Source: Lactifluus volemus (Eukaryota > Basidiomycota > Agaricomycetes > Russulales > Russulaceae). From it: 64,000 nucleotides of DNA. Position numbers and translations under genes: made by a program. The notes below the pieces were generated by a model. The model did no database searches. It saw only the letters and a list, made by a program, of their open reading frames with translations, and was not told the DNA's origin. The stretch is taken from the NCBI GenBank assembly GCA_022376515.1, contig WTXI01000109.1, positions 1 to 64,000 on the forward strand. The letters are read 5' to 3'. Each line of letters opens with the position of its first letter. The first letter of the stretch is position 1. Shown piece by piece: positions 55,601 to 64,000 of this stretch.

Positions 55601-57608
55601 TGGCCAGGAGTTCTCGGTCATGAACATCATAACCCCGTTCAGGCGGAGACAGAGCATGGGAATAGTAACTGATGGGGCGCGGGAGACCGGTGGGAGTGCG
55701 TTGGAAGAGGATGGCCCCGAGGGCAAACTGGGAGGCGTCCACTTCCAGTTCGAAAGGTCGGTCGTGGTCCGGGCGATTTAGCGCCATATCGCGTTCGACC
55801 AGGCCGATGAGGCGTTTCACGGCCATGCGCTGTTCGTCACCCCAATGAAAGGGGACATCCTTCTTCAAGAGGTCGGTAAGAGGTCGTGCGATCTCCGCAA
55901 AGCCCGGGATGAAGGGGCGGTGGTAGCCAAAAACCCCCAGAGTGCTTCGCACACCGGAGACGGTACTTTGCTCAGTCGGCCATTCCAGAAGCCCCTGCCT
56001 CTTTGTCGGGTCCAAGGAGATTTTGCCGTCTTCGACTACAATGCCGAGGTAGTGGACACGGGGTTGCTCAAAGTGGCATTTTGCTACTTTCAGGAAGAAG
56101 GACTCGTCCTCGAAACGTTGCAAGACCTGGTGAACGATGGTTCGGTGAAGGGCCAAATCCGCCGCATTCCGGTTCGGGGTAGCGATGAGGAAGTCGTCCA
56201 TGTATACGTGGATAAAGTCAGGGTAGGCGTTTAGCAGGTCGTGGAAGACAGTGTGCATGCAGCGTTGGAAGGTCCCCGGTGCATTCCGAAGGCCAAAGGG
56301 CATGACGTTTGGGAGATATAAGCCAAATGGGGTGATGAAGGCGGCCTTCCATCGATCCTCCGCCTTGATCCGGATGTTATTGTACCCCCAACGGATGTCA
56401 AGGGTGGTGAATAGTTGTTTTCCTTCTAATTGTTCCAAAATCGTTTCGATGCGCGGAAGCGGGTATACGTCCGGTATAGTCCATTCGTTGACCTTCCGGT
56501 AATCCTGAACCGGGCGGAGGGATCCATCCTGCTTCTTTACGAAGAAGAACGGGGTTGCCCAGGGCGAATCTCCCTTTTCAATGTATCCTAATCGTTCATT
56601 TTCATCGATCCAGTTGCGCGCTGCTTCCATTTCGGCTGGGCTAAGCGGGTAGGTTTTGCTTTTTATAGTGGTGGGAGCTCCTTCTTTCAGTTTAATTTCG
56701 TGGTCGTCTAACCGAGCCGGGGGGAAGCGGTGGGACAGTTCCTCAGAGAAGACCTTCCAGTGGCCGTTGTATTCCTGAGGAAGGGAGGGGTCCCCCTGTT
56801 GCCGCGGTGCTTTAATGGCCCATTCCGTGGCTACTGATGTTTTGTTTAGGCTTGTAGGGGGCGTGATGCGCGGGGGTATGACGCGTGGCTCGGAAATTTT
56901 TGAGACTCCGTTGGGCCATTCTGGGAAGTACTCTGCCCACTGCTGTAGTTCAGGGTGCTTGTCCTCTAGGTCCTTCTTTTGTTTTGCCGTTAACTTGTCG
57001 TCCTGTAGCCGGAGCTTCAGGTGGGCTAACATTTTGCGGCTATTTTCCCGCTTGACGTCAGCTTGCCGGAGTCGTTGCCTAGCGTGGTCCTCTACCCCTA
57101 AGAAGCGGGCTCTGGTAACCGCACGCGTGGCCACCTCAATAGGGAGGTCATCCCAAGTCATGTTCGTCCAATTGATCTTTGGGTTAAAGGCCTTGAGCCA
57201 GGTGAAGCCAAAGATTACCCGGTCTTTTCCTAGGTTTGCAACGAGGAACAACAGTTCTTCGCTCTTGCTTCCTCGGGTGACACGGAGCACGGCATATCGC
57301 GTAACTGCACCGCTTCGGTTGTGCGTTCCGTCTACATTGGTGACTTGCACCGGTATTGGGAGTTGTCGGGTGGCAATTCCCCATCGTTCCACTGTTCGCT
57401 GATCAATAAAATTTTCGCTTGCCCCACTGTCAACGAGGGCTGCTTCTCCAACCGTTCCACGCATAGATCGAAAAATAAAGGGCATATTGATTGACTTTAT
57501 GCCTCGATGTCTTACAAATGCAATGCGTGGTAGCTCGGCTCCATGCCAGGTTGGCGGACAGGAGCCTAGAGAAAATCCTCCCCGTCCTCTTTCTGCAACT
57601 CGTCCCAC
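52647..57608 (-). CDS. Gypsy-D pol: protease, RT, RNase H, integrase, chromodomain, CCHC tail
   Basis: 1,653 codons, open throughout. Protease ALVDSGASENFID (~58-69); RT with TTLDIRWGYN and YMDD (~469-472); RNase H from ELEVDAS (~620); integrase zinc region HHDHVTAGH...CATCQ (~829-870) and catalytic blocks ALDLIVD, SDRDTRFTS, HPQTDGQSE (~900-1000); chromodomain YEVEEILGSRR...YLLKWKGYSAAHNTWEP (~1195-1230). A ~400-residue Pro/Ser/Asp-rich extension follows, ending in a Cys/His cluster (~1575-1625) that includes CLYCAGGHLSCHC (CX2CX3HX4C). The usual start is by -1 frameshift from gag; the first ~30 codons overlap gag's end, so the true N-terminus is not 57608. Confidence 0.93.
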   Translation of the reverse strand: MGRVAERGRGGFSLGSCPPTWHGAELPRIAFVRHRGIKSINMPFIFRSMRGTVGEAALVDSGASENFIDQRTVERWGIATRQLPIPVQVTNVDGTHNRSGAVTRYAVLRVTRGSKSEELLFLVANLGKDRVIFGFTWLKAFNPKINWTNMTWDDLPIEVATRAVTRARFLGVEDHARQRLRQADVKRENSRKMLAHLKLRLQDDKLTAKQKKDLEDKHPELQQWAEYFPEWPNGVSKISEPRVIPPRITPPTSLNKTSVATEWAIKAPRQQGDPSLPQEYNGHWKVFSEELSHRFPPARLDDHEIKLKEGAPTTIKSKTYPLSPAEMEAARNWIDENERLGYIEKGDSPWATPFFFVKKQDGSLRPVQDYRKVNEWTIPDVYPLPRIETILEQLEGKQLFTTLDIRWGYNNIRIKAEDRWKAAFITPFGLYLPNVMPFGLRNAPGTFQRCMHTVFHDLLNAYPDFIHVYMDDFLIATPNRNAADLALHRTIVHQVLQRFEDESFFLKVAKCHFEQPRVHYLGIVVEDGKISLDPTKRQGLLEWPTEQSTVSGVRSTLGVFGYHRPFIPGFAEIARPLTDLLKKDVPFHWGDEQRMAVKRLIGLVERDMALNRPDHDRPFELEVDASQFALGAILFQRTPTGLPRPISYYSHALSPPERGYDVHDRELLAIIHALKRWRHLLLGARHPVKVYTDHKNLQYYRHPRDINRRVARYIPLLGEFNLSLIHKPGKSMRADPLSRRPDFDTGALDNKDIIVLPSELFASVATLSLAPLDPWEDRLLRSQEAAPTDIAGWSAPFRLERGPHGLWTRAGRIVVVADNALRREVIAAHHDHVTAGHPGISKTLHAVEQGYWWPDMKTFVQRYVKGCATCQTTKSNTVRPKVPIYPITVKPNALPFETIALDLIVDLPPSQGYDSILTITDHDCTKAAFFLPCTQKIDSEGVAALYAQYIFPHYGIPKTVISDRDTRFTSKWTTDLCKRFKINQNISTAYHPQTDGQSERTNQWLEQYLRIYGNFQQNDWARWLPLAQFVHNSWPSSTTGKTPFELLIGFTPRAQEQQITDLTLPALEERSTYLRGLRERAQKAIRQAQDMTRKYHERKKGQRHFRPFTEGQMVLLEGTNLNLPYPTKKLRPKRFGPFRVIKVISPYVYKLDLPPRWKIHNVFHASLLTPYSETAEHGRNHTEPPPDLVDDHQEYEVEEILGSRRRYRKLQYLLKWKGYSAAHNTWEPVENVNSPELIREFHEANPEAVRTLEIERDINPPLDPLPSSSPSSMDFSPVRDFILDLDTASLEIPDDVYAAIVLAGLLPEDFQPERLDVEDEDAASPSPLPVPDPSTRPLAPVPMLWAPQPTRPSTYGEWSPEPYDDDYPSSVAPPNSEEEPSSLAIDSFHRIDEWRTQSAPLLEAAGQEVCPFSSPSSRSEPLDASERPFTRVNTPASNSDGHRSDQSVSASATSEESQLSRQDSYSGHPSPADPHASAPLDAVHPQPARGYATEPPQYPVYTGEEPHATAEKGKAPADGGARGLRREYTGVWHGVCAPEYAPPAHGAWYFPQQFSTPLAATWVPAYPPPPPVYPYCHRCSTVQPDHPADLCPVDVRCLYCAGGHLSCHCPWPHFLCMADGCFCPDDHDFAEPEGIRNPVWQCPTSLILRRRNY

Positions 57609-59335
57609 ACCCTTTCTCGTTCCTCTTGGTTCATCCTTCGGAGGTGTTGCGCCACCTCCGCGGGAGCCCCAGAGTCTACGGTGGGTGTGGGGTCTTCCGA
57701 GGAGGGGGTTAGGTCGACAAGCGGTCCTTGGACTTCCGGAGTTGTGTGGTGGGTTGCGTAGGGTGGTGGACGCGGCACGTAAGCCGGAGGGGGTTGGCGC
57801 CAGTTTCCTGAGCGAGTTCTGGGCTGGGCGTAGGAGGGCCTGCTTCCAGACTGCTGCCTACTTGGCTGTCCTTCTCTAGCGTGCTGGGGAACGCGCCTAG
57901 AGGGCTGTCCCCTGGGGCAATTTTTGACAAAGTGGCCAAACTGTCCACATCCCATGCATCGTCCTTCTTTACGGAATTTCTCTCGCTGGGCACGAGTCGC
58001 CTGGTTAGCTTCGGTGTGGGCAGTGTCGACATCCATGGCGAAGGGGTCCCTTCTAGGCTGCGAGGGTCTCGGGGGTAGTCCCATCCCTCTTCTCAGTTGT
58101 TCCTGAGTTAGGGTTGGTCGGCTTGGTTGTCCTGGTCGCTGCCCCAGGAGGGCTACCCTAGCTTTGTGTCGGTTATTCTGATTCCTAGCGTCTCGCTCCC
58201 ACTGGTCTAGGGTAGTTGGCCAGTTTTCCTGGTTGAGGATGGCCTTCTTCAACTCATGTTTGAGTCCTGCCTGGAACAGATCCATGGTCCCGGCATCATT
58301 TCGTGACCATCCAGCTTGTTTGACTAAGGTTTCGAAGCCTGCAATGTATGTGTCGATGTCGTCGTTAACCATCTTATGGTCCTTGAGCTTTTCGTAGGCA
58401 CGTTGTTTCTTATTTGAGTCGGTAAAGGCGTCCTTGAAGGCTTGCTCAAATTCGGTCCAGATGGCCTCATCGTTATGTGGGTGCGTGGTGGCTTCGAGCT
58501 TTGTTAATTGCTCCTCCTGCCAGTCGTTGACCTTCTCTCCTTTGATATAGCTGAGAGCCATGAGGACTCGGTTAAATGGGTTACTCATTTCGTCGCTGTT
58601 CCGGTTTATGAGTTTCCACTGTTTGAATTCTTTTAAGAAGAGGTCGCTCCTGTTTCGGTCTCCATAGAAGATTGAGGGGGGCAGCCCTTTCAATCCTCCA
58701 GTCCCTGGGTTCGTAGGGGCGGTAGTGGTGGCGGTAATAGTGCTCCCCACATGAGCTGTTCTTTGGCTAGAGGAGGAGGCAGCGGCGACTGGTACAGGAG
58801 GTAACCCACTAGGGGCACTGGGGGCGGCTTGAGAGGAGAGTAGCGGGGGAAGGAGGCTCCCTCCCTGTTGGTAGAGGTCATAGACTTGTGAGGATATTCG
58901 CTGTGTCATTTCGGGCGGTTGTTCGGGAGTAAGAGGATGGGTTCCTTGTAAGGTAACGACGGCACTGGTAACGGCGGCGAGAGTATCGTCCGCGAGGGGG
59001 TTTGGTTGCTGTTGGGGAGAGGCTGGGGGTTCTTCCTCGGCCTCGGAATCCGAAGAGTTTGAGTTTGAGACGCCGAATCTGCCTGGCGGTCTCGGGGATC
59101 GGTACGCGGGGTGTTCTCTATCAGTTTCTCTCCAGTAGCCTAAGCCTGCTGCAGTACAATGTATGGGTTGTAGGAGGTTCCCTGAGCGGGTTCGGAAGAT
59201 GTTCCCGTCTGGATCTAATTCGATTAGGTACCAGGAGTTGTTGATGAATTCGCAAAGGTCGTTGAATAGGTTTCCTCGTCCGTCACGAGTGGTTACTTGG
59301 TAGGTTCCTCTGTTGACTTCTGGTTTGTGTAGCAC
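57566..59335 (-). CDS. Gypsy-D gag
   Basis: About 589 codons in this stretch; the frame is open further upstream (to about 59470) without an obvious ATG, so the start is uncertain. The capsid-like Retrotrans_gag region lies at ~58260-58680 (FLKEFKQWKLINRNSDEM, IKGEKVNDWQEEQL, FEQAFKDAF). A zinc knuckle CMGCGQFGHFVKNC (CX2CX4HX4C) is near 57915-57960. The stop TAG at 57566-57568 follows EDFL. The last codons, GAG GAT TTT CTC TAG, allow a -1 slip on TTT into pol. Confidence 0.88.
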   Translation of the reverse strand: MLHKPEVNRGTYQVTTRDGRGNLFNDLCEFINNSWYLIELDPDGNIFRTRSGNLLQPIHCTAAGLGYWRETDREHPAYRSPRPPGRFGVSNSNSSDSEAEEEPPASPQQQPNPLADDTLAAVTSAVVTLQGTHPLTPEQPPEMTQRISSQVYDLYQQGGSLLPPLLSSQAAPSAPSGLPPVPVAAASSSSQRTAHVGSTITATTTAPTNPGTGGLKGLPPSIFYGDRNRSDLFLKEFKQWKLINRNSDEMSNPFNRVLMALSYIKGEKVNDWQEEQLTKLEATTHPHNDEAIWTEFEQAFKDAFTDSNKKQRAYEKLKDHKMVNDDIDTYIAGFETLVKQAGWSRNDAGTMDLFQAGLKHELKKAILNQENWPTTLDQWERDARNQNNRHKARVALLGQRPGQPSRPTLTQEQLRRGMGLPPRPSQPRRDPFAMDVDTAHTEANQATRAQREKFRKEGRCMGCGQFGHFVKNCPRGQPSRRVPQHAREGQPSRQQSGSRPSYAQPRTRSGNWRQPPPAYVPRPPPYATHHTTPEVQGPLVDLTPSSEDPTPTVDSGAPAEVAQHLRRMNQEERERVWDELQKEDGEDFL

Positions 59336-59427
59336 CCACTGAGCTGTGCCTTTGACGTGTGCTGGTAGGCCGTCTCCTATTCGAACGGGGACGTAGGTCC
59401 AAGTGTTGTTATCAGGGATAGAGGCGT

Positions 59428-60540
59428 TTAGGGACGTGTTGCCTGGACCGCAGCTGCTTCTGGTACTCCTAATAGTACCAGTAGCGCGACTTTATAATAG
59501 CGGTAGGCGTTGAGCTTGGGTTGGTGGTGTGGAGCAAACTGTGGGTATTCCCTGATGTATTGTTCTACGAACTCGATCTCTCGTGCAATGTCGGCGAGCT
59601 CGTCAAGGGTGGATTGGATGAAACGGAGGCGGTCTACTTCTTCTTGTAGATCCTGGATTTGTTGGCCGGTTTCGAGACGGATTTCTTCTTCGTTCTCTGT
59701 TAGAGACTGGGGGTCTACTCGTTCGTAGGGGTTTGGGTTAGGTGGTCGAGACGTCTTGTGAGGTTCTCTCTTCGATGGATAAGGATCCCTACTGCAAAGG
59801 CGATGATCCCTTCCGGGTCTGGGTGTGTGGAGAGGTGGATGAGGAGTAAGTCGAGGCTTTCTTCGACGTCAAAGAGTTCTGAGATAGTTTCGTCAATGAG
59901 AGTGGTAGTACCCTCAGTCGATGGTGACGTCGGTTCTGTTGTATTCGAGGATATGTTGGAGGAAGAAGCGGTACTGTTCAAGAAGGCAGATGGTGTTCTC
60001 GAAGAAGGTGACGAGTTCTGGTTCTTCTTCACGTAGGGAGGCGAAGAGGAGTAGGTCGGTATGGACCCACTCGAGTTCTAGGCGGATGCGGAAGATAAGG
60101 TCTCTTGGTTGACTTCGCAAGCGGTGGTCAAAGAAATAGGGTCTGATGTTGGCCCTGTTTAAGGGGGGGTCCGTTCGGGTGCTTGCGGTCTTTCTGGGTG
60201 ATCGGGTGCGTGTGAGGGATCTATCTTTTGGTGTGATAACGGCAGCGGTCTTCCTTGCAGAAACACTCGTGTTGAAGAGCGTGGATGTGGGTGTAGTGTA
60301 CCTTCTTCCCTGGTATGAACTCGTGGAAGGCGTGGGTGGTATACGGTGGTCCTCGAAGTAGGGCTCGGAGGTCAAAGGTAGGAGGGGGAACGGGAGTGAT
60401 GGGTTCTCGGGGGAGTCGAAGGGGTTTCCTTATACGTGGTATGATGACTAATGGTGACTGGGGTCTCGGTAGGGCACAGGGTTCTTCCTCTCGGTGCGAC
60501 GATGCGACGGGGTTCTTCCTCTTCCTTCACTTATAAGGGC
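59428..60540 (-). other. Gypsy-D leader with overlapping short ORFs
   Basis: Between the 5' LTR and gag lie several minus-strand frames that read like protein: 60375-59914 (Arg-rich, ending LLEQYRFFLQHILEYN), 60032-59715 (SLDLLLIHLSTHPDPEGIIAFAVG) and a frame ending at 59428 (ENEEEIRLETGQQIQDLQEEVDRL, probably coiled coil, then ALLVLLGVPEA). They lie in different frames, although the element is too young to have decayed. Splicing, frameshifting or a defect inherited by the family are all possible. Confidence 0.5.
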
Positions 60541-60646
60541 ACGTAGCCTCTTCACAAGTGGAGGGTCGACTTGGGTAACAGGTGGGTGGACTTAGCTAGT
60601 GGTTTGAAGACCAACTGAGGTCTTTGTAGGGTTTAGGGTTGTTGAG

Positions 60647-60657
60647 AGACTTCGCTT
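60647..60657 (-). other. Gypsy-D self-priming-type primer site
   Basis: One base inside the 5' LTR the minus strand reads AAGCGAAGTCT. This is the exact complement of AGACTTCGCTT in the LTR (60950-60940, minus strand), which begins 33 bases after the start of TATATAAA, where transcription should begin. No TGG-type tRNA site is present. This is the layout of Tf1/sushi elements, in which the first 11 nt of the RNA prime cDNA synthesis. Confidence 0.72.
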
Positions 60658-60975
60658 TTGTCAAGGCTCAGAGGGGCCTTGGCGCACGACGGTGCTGTGA
60701 TAGTGATCGAGGAGGGCTGAGCGTGGCAATAAGCCTCAGCACGACGAGGATCACACAAGTTCTTCCCTTGGCTTTACTATAGAGGAGAGCGTCGCGCTGA
60801 CGGATGCACTCTACTGTATCGTCAAAGAAGAGGTCAAGGGCAATCACAAGACGAGACTAAGTCTTGGATGACAACGGTCAGGAGGTCTGACTTGAGGGGA
60901 CAGGAAGGGAAGGGGGTTCAACTAGTCTGATTGCAGACGAAGCGAAGTCTAAGGAGACAAGCTACAACGGACCGG

Positions 60976-60983
60976 TTTATATA
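60976..60983 (-). promoter_or_regulatory. Gypsy-D LTR TATA box
   Basis: TATATAAA on the minus strand, 33 bases upstream of the 11-nt sequence that matches the primer site. The same arrangement exists in the solo LTR (31503-31510). Confidence 0.75.
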
Positions 60984-61016
60984 CTCCTAGGGTGTGATGC
61001 TGAGTCATAGAGTCCC

Positions 61017-61041
61017 AGGCATGTCACAGCGTGACATGCCT
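61017..61041. promoter_or_regulatory. Palindromic site upstream of the gypsy-D TATA box
   Basis: Arms AGGCATGTCAC and GTGACATGCCT around a 3-base centre. Present in all three LTR copies of the family in this window (31445-31469, 52390-52414, 61017-61041). Possible binding site of a dimeric regulator; no factor is known to me. Confidence 0.5.
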
Positions 61042-61241
61042 CCTAAATAATATATCGTAGATCGAACGGGAAAACTACGGAGATCTACGGAGATACCTCG
61101 GAAAGATCCTGAGATCTGTATCGTATACGGAAAGATCCAAAGATCCGTATCGTAGATTGTCTCGGAACAAAGCGAAAAAGATACCCACCGTCACGTGGGG
61201 TTAATACATAAGCAGATCACGTGCCAAACCGTAACACCAGG

Positions 61242-64000
61242 GGTTATCGACCACCCGCAGACGGACTATGTTTTGATGATGCTGCCCATGGCAGCAGGCA
61301 GAGACGGGCTGGTGCGTCGGATGGATGGTTAGGCTCACCCCCCAAGCCGAGATGGTAAGATTGATCCTGGTTTCCTCCCTGCCTGACACTGATATATTGT
61401 AGCCCCCTCCACTGATTGTCGAGGAAGATAGATATGCTACTGTTCCAGCAGTGCTTCAAGCATACCCACCAGGTATGTCTGTTGCTGATTCTCTGCCTGT
61501 GACTAACCACCAACAGCCCTGGCCGTCAGATGCATCCTCTCACCCTTGACACTGCCACCACCACCACCAGTGCGCGTTAGAATAAGTATGTACTGCGGAC
61601 TTTCTTCCCGTTTTGGGCAGACCGGATACCCAAATGTAGTATGCTGGAAGATTTAAAGGACGTTATCGAGCCGCTAACGGCGTTTGTGGGGCTTCAACCA
61701 TGACGTTTGCCAACCATGGCTTTGTCTCTTCCCCATATTCCTTTATTCTTCCAACATTGCTTTCATCGTGGCCTCAATCCGCCATGCATCCTCATATCAG
61801 TGCTCATTCTTGGTCTTGGTCACCTTGTTGCACCCCAAATCTTTGTACCTGCACATCCAATACTCATAACTCCTGTACATTTGATCCTTCTGGCATCTGG
61901 ACCCTTCCTCCCACCAACGAGCCGCCTCCTATGTTGACCTACGGCTGTAACATGGACACGGACTTGTCTCAGGATCGGCTCTCCTTCTCTCCCTCCACCG
62001 TCTCCGTTTCTATTTCCCTATCCTCCCCACTCTCCATCCTTCCCATCCTCCTCTCTACCTCAACCAGTACCCCTTCCCGTGTCTACTTTCCAACCCCGCA
62101 TGTCTCACTGGAGAGCATTTGTCCTTGTTAGGTCTTGATAGCATCATAGAAAAAGTAGTGTGATAATTGAAGCTCTGAATGGAGAAATGAATGAAAACAA
62201 GCGGGGAAAGTGAGAGAATGCGAAAATGCACGCAAAAACGAAAGAGAACGAAAAAGGGAAAAACTGATGCCCTCACTGCATTCTATTTGAAGTGTTCAAG
62301 TCCCTCGTACAAAGTAACTGTTTGTATGATTACAGGTCGAGGTATTAAGTTGAAACGTGAGAAAAAATCATGATGGTATCAACAAGACGAGATGACGCTC
62401 AGGCATGTTCAATCCTCATGTGAGGCATTGGCCTCGTAAAAACGTGAGGGGGCCTCAAAAAATTGTAGGGCTATCCTAAGACAGCCTGGGCGTCCACCCC
62501 CAGTGGGGAGCGTCTATGATCCAGCCCGGGTTGCCCTCAGGGCGCCGATAACGATAGCAGCACTTTCAATTCTTCGGGCTCCTCTGACCTAGCAGAGTCG
62601 TTCTTCTCGGCATCCAGTATCTCATCCCAAAGCACCAATACATTCCAACAAAAAGTAATCACTTGTATTTTTCATCCTTTCTGTATTGAACTTGTTGATC
62701 ACAATTGTACAATACCATGCATTCTCATCTCTGAGAGAAAAGTCAAATGCGAAGTAGTACAAGACCTAGCCTGCTCTAGCAAACTTCGATGTCGATAACG
62801 ACAATCACTTAACGGAACACACGGAGAAATTGCGGAAAGACGAACCTCTGTGGTCACTTTGGAAGCATTTGCCTCCACAGACTTCGACACGCCAGCCGGC
62901 CGCGATGGCACGTTGAAGATACCCAGACTCAACTTGTATATCTGCTTCGATAGCATCAATCGTGGCCCTCTTTTCTCGGGTATGGCATTCGAACGCTGCT
63001 CGAGGTATCAGCATTTCATGTTAGCCCGGAGGAGCTATAAACGACACCTACCATCAGCACTTGCTGAGTTCAGCGTATGAGTTTGCCGTGTGATTTCGGT
63101 GGGGCATGTTGGCAACTTGACAGGGATGTTGGAACGAGGGTTTGCATGCTCGAGAAACCTTCAAGGACCTCGTCGCTGACATGATGGACTGCGTCCTCCG
63201 GTCCAACAGCAAAAATTGTAGCGAGCTTCGGGGCACTAGCTGAAGGTTAGAACCCACGGAATCTATGTGGTGCCCCGGCGGACCCCCCAATGAGAATCCC
63301 CGCTACCACCCGCAACGTCGAACTGCGCGAAGATGAAGATGGCATGACAGGTTCGTCGTCGCATATGCGGCGTCCCTCCGGTATAAACCCCGCCGATCTA
63401 GCGAACATCCTCACCGAGATCGTACCGTTCGCGCCTCCACAGATCCGAAAGCACCGCATGAGTCTTAATGACTCAGATGTTTTCTTCTTCACCGCCCTGC
63501 ACCAATAACCAACCCAAAAAACAAAGTTTTAGACATAACCCACCAATGGATAGGTGAGGAAACGCACCTTGTCTGGTTGGTGTTTGAGTGATTCGCCTTT
63601 TTGATGTCCGGCTCAGTTCAATCACGAGGTACCGGGTATTTTAAAACAATCCTTCATCATGCTATGACTCGGCACGTTTGAGCTCGCCTTGAAATGCACA
63701 CACGTCCGCGTCCCATGCTCTCAAACTCGGCTTGCCCGAGGGCAGCCCGAAAGTCCGCGATGGTGTCTTGTACTATTCATTATGAAGCCGGATGCATGCC
63801 CGAGTGTGCAACACTTTGAATGAGCCTGGTTGGAGAAGTAGGCAAGACTCGGTATCGATGAGGGCGTCATCGTGGCAGGAAAGCTGCAGGAAGTCGGCGT
63901 CGGCCGCGGTCACTGGCAGCGGTGTTGCCAGATGGATTCAGGTTCGGAACCAAATCTGACCCCGGCCAGTCTAAACGTTGGGTTTTCCGGTTCGAGGTCT
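61242..64000. other. Right-end sequence without a supported gene
   Basis: 61242 continues the target of gypsy-D. An intron-like stretch lies at 61471-61515 (GTATGT, CTAAC, CAG), suggesting a decayed plus-strand gene. 62485-62550 resembles part of a copia-1/2 LTR. A 72-codon plus-strand ORF at 63290-63508 (MRIPATTRNVELREDEDG, ending FFFTALHQ) is hypothetical. Nothing else is recognised. Confidence 0.4.

Larger units (their letters stand above)
52033..61236 (-). mobile_element. Gypsy-D: young full-length chromovirus
   Basis: LTRs 52033-52609 (577 bp) and 60659-61236 (578 bp) differ only by one G in a G run; TSDs CCAGG (52028-52032, 61237-61241). Minus-strand order: 5' LTR, self-priming-type site, ~1.2-kb leader with short ORFs, gag (59335-57566), pol in the -1 frame (57608-52647), polypurine tract, 3' LTR. 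Pol is open with intact catalytic motifs. Near-identical LTRs mean a recent insertion, and a solo LTR of the same family lies at 31250-31827. Confidence 0.96.
60659..61236 (-). repeat. Gypsy-D 5' LTR with promoter
   Basis: 578 bp. On the minus strand TATATAAA (60983-60976) is a clear TATA box. The 25-bp palindrome at 61017-61041 (11-bp arms AGGCATGTCAC, 3-base spacer) lies just upstream of it. GATC-containing direct repeats (GGATCTTTCCG-like) lie further upstream. Confidence 0.95.

Noticed and set aside
61684..62131. Plus-strand ORFs of 60-143 codons.
   Set aside because: Ser/Pro/Leu-rich composition from C/T-rich DNA, overlapping frames of equal length, no motif.

Overview
The window looks like a repeat-rich chromosomal region of an agaricomycete (basidiomycete) fungus. 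The evidence is C2-NACHT-WD40 genes of the fungal NLR/STAND type with short 50-75 bp introns (GTRYGT...YAG), and Ty3/gypsy, Ty1/copia and Tc1/mariner elements of fungal type. No species is assigned. Most of the 64 kb is transposon, and nearly every boundary can be fixed to the base from LTRs, terminal inverted repeats and target-site duplications (TSDs).

Region 1 (1-22.2 kb): NLR-1 (minus strand) is split in an exon by a Ty3/gypsy element, gypsy-A (97-19176, minus, 145-bp LTRs). Gypsy-A is itself split in gag by gypsy-B (5224-18406, plus, 877-bp LTRs, TSD CTGTA). Gypsy-B is split in gag by a Tc1-like DNA transposon (9345-10954, 216-bp TIRs, TA target). Gypsy-B is unusually long (13.2 kb) and carries extra ORFs between pol and the 3' LTR.

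Region 2 (22.2-37.3 kb): gene-fragment relics resembling SDA1 and the CNH end of a ROM2-type RhoGEF flank a copia element, copia-1 (23024-36093, minus, TSD CGTAC). Its left LTR holds a 1.7-kb TIR-type element without recognisable transposase. Its right LTR holds copia-2 (29878-35905, plus, TSD TAGAA). Copia-2 in turn carries a solo LTR of the gypsy-D family (31250-31827, TSD GGAAC).

Region 3 (37.4-49.1 kb): NLR-2 (minus) is a nearly complete paralogue of NLR-1 with a C2-like N-terminus, NACHT and 14 near-identical WD40 repeats, broken by one TGA in repeat 5. More SDA1 and ROM2 fragments follow. The order NLR / SDA1 relic / ROM2 relic occurs twice, so this is a tandem segmental duplication invaded by transposons.

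Region 4 (49.1-64 kb): sparse sequence with a degraded coiled-coil gene relic, then a young full-length chromovirus, gypsy-D (52033-61236, minus, TSD CCAGG; LTRs differ by one 1-nt indel). Its pol is open and has a chromodomain followed by an extra ~400-residue tail ending in a CCHC knuckle. The sequence next to its 5' LTR matches an 11-nt self-priming arrangement. The last 2.8 kb has no gene I can support.

Across elements, most inactivating changes and LTR-LTR differences are C-to-T (or G-to-A) at CpG, consistent with cytosine methylation and deamination of repeats.
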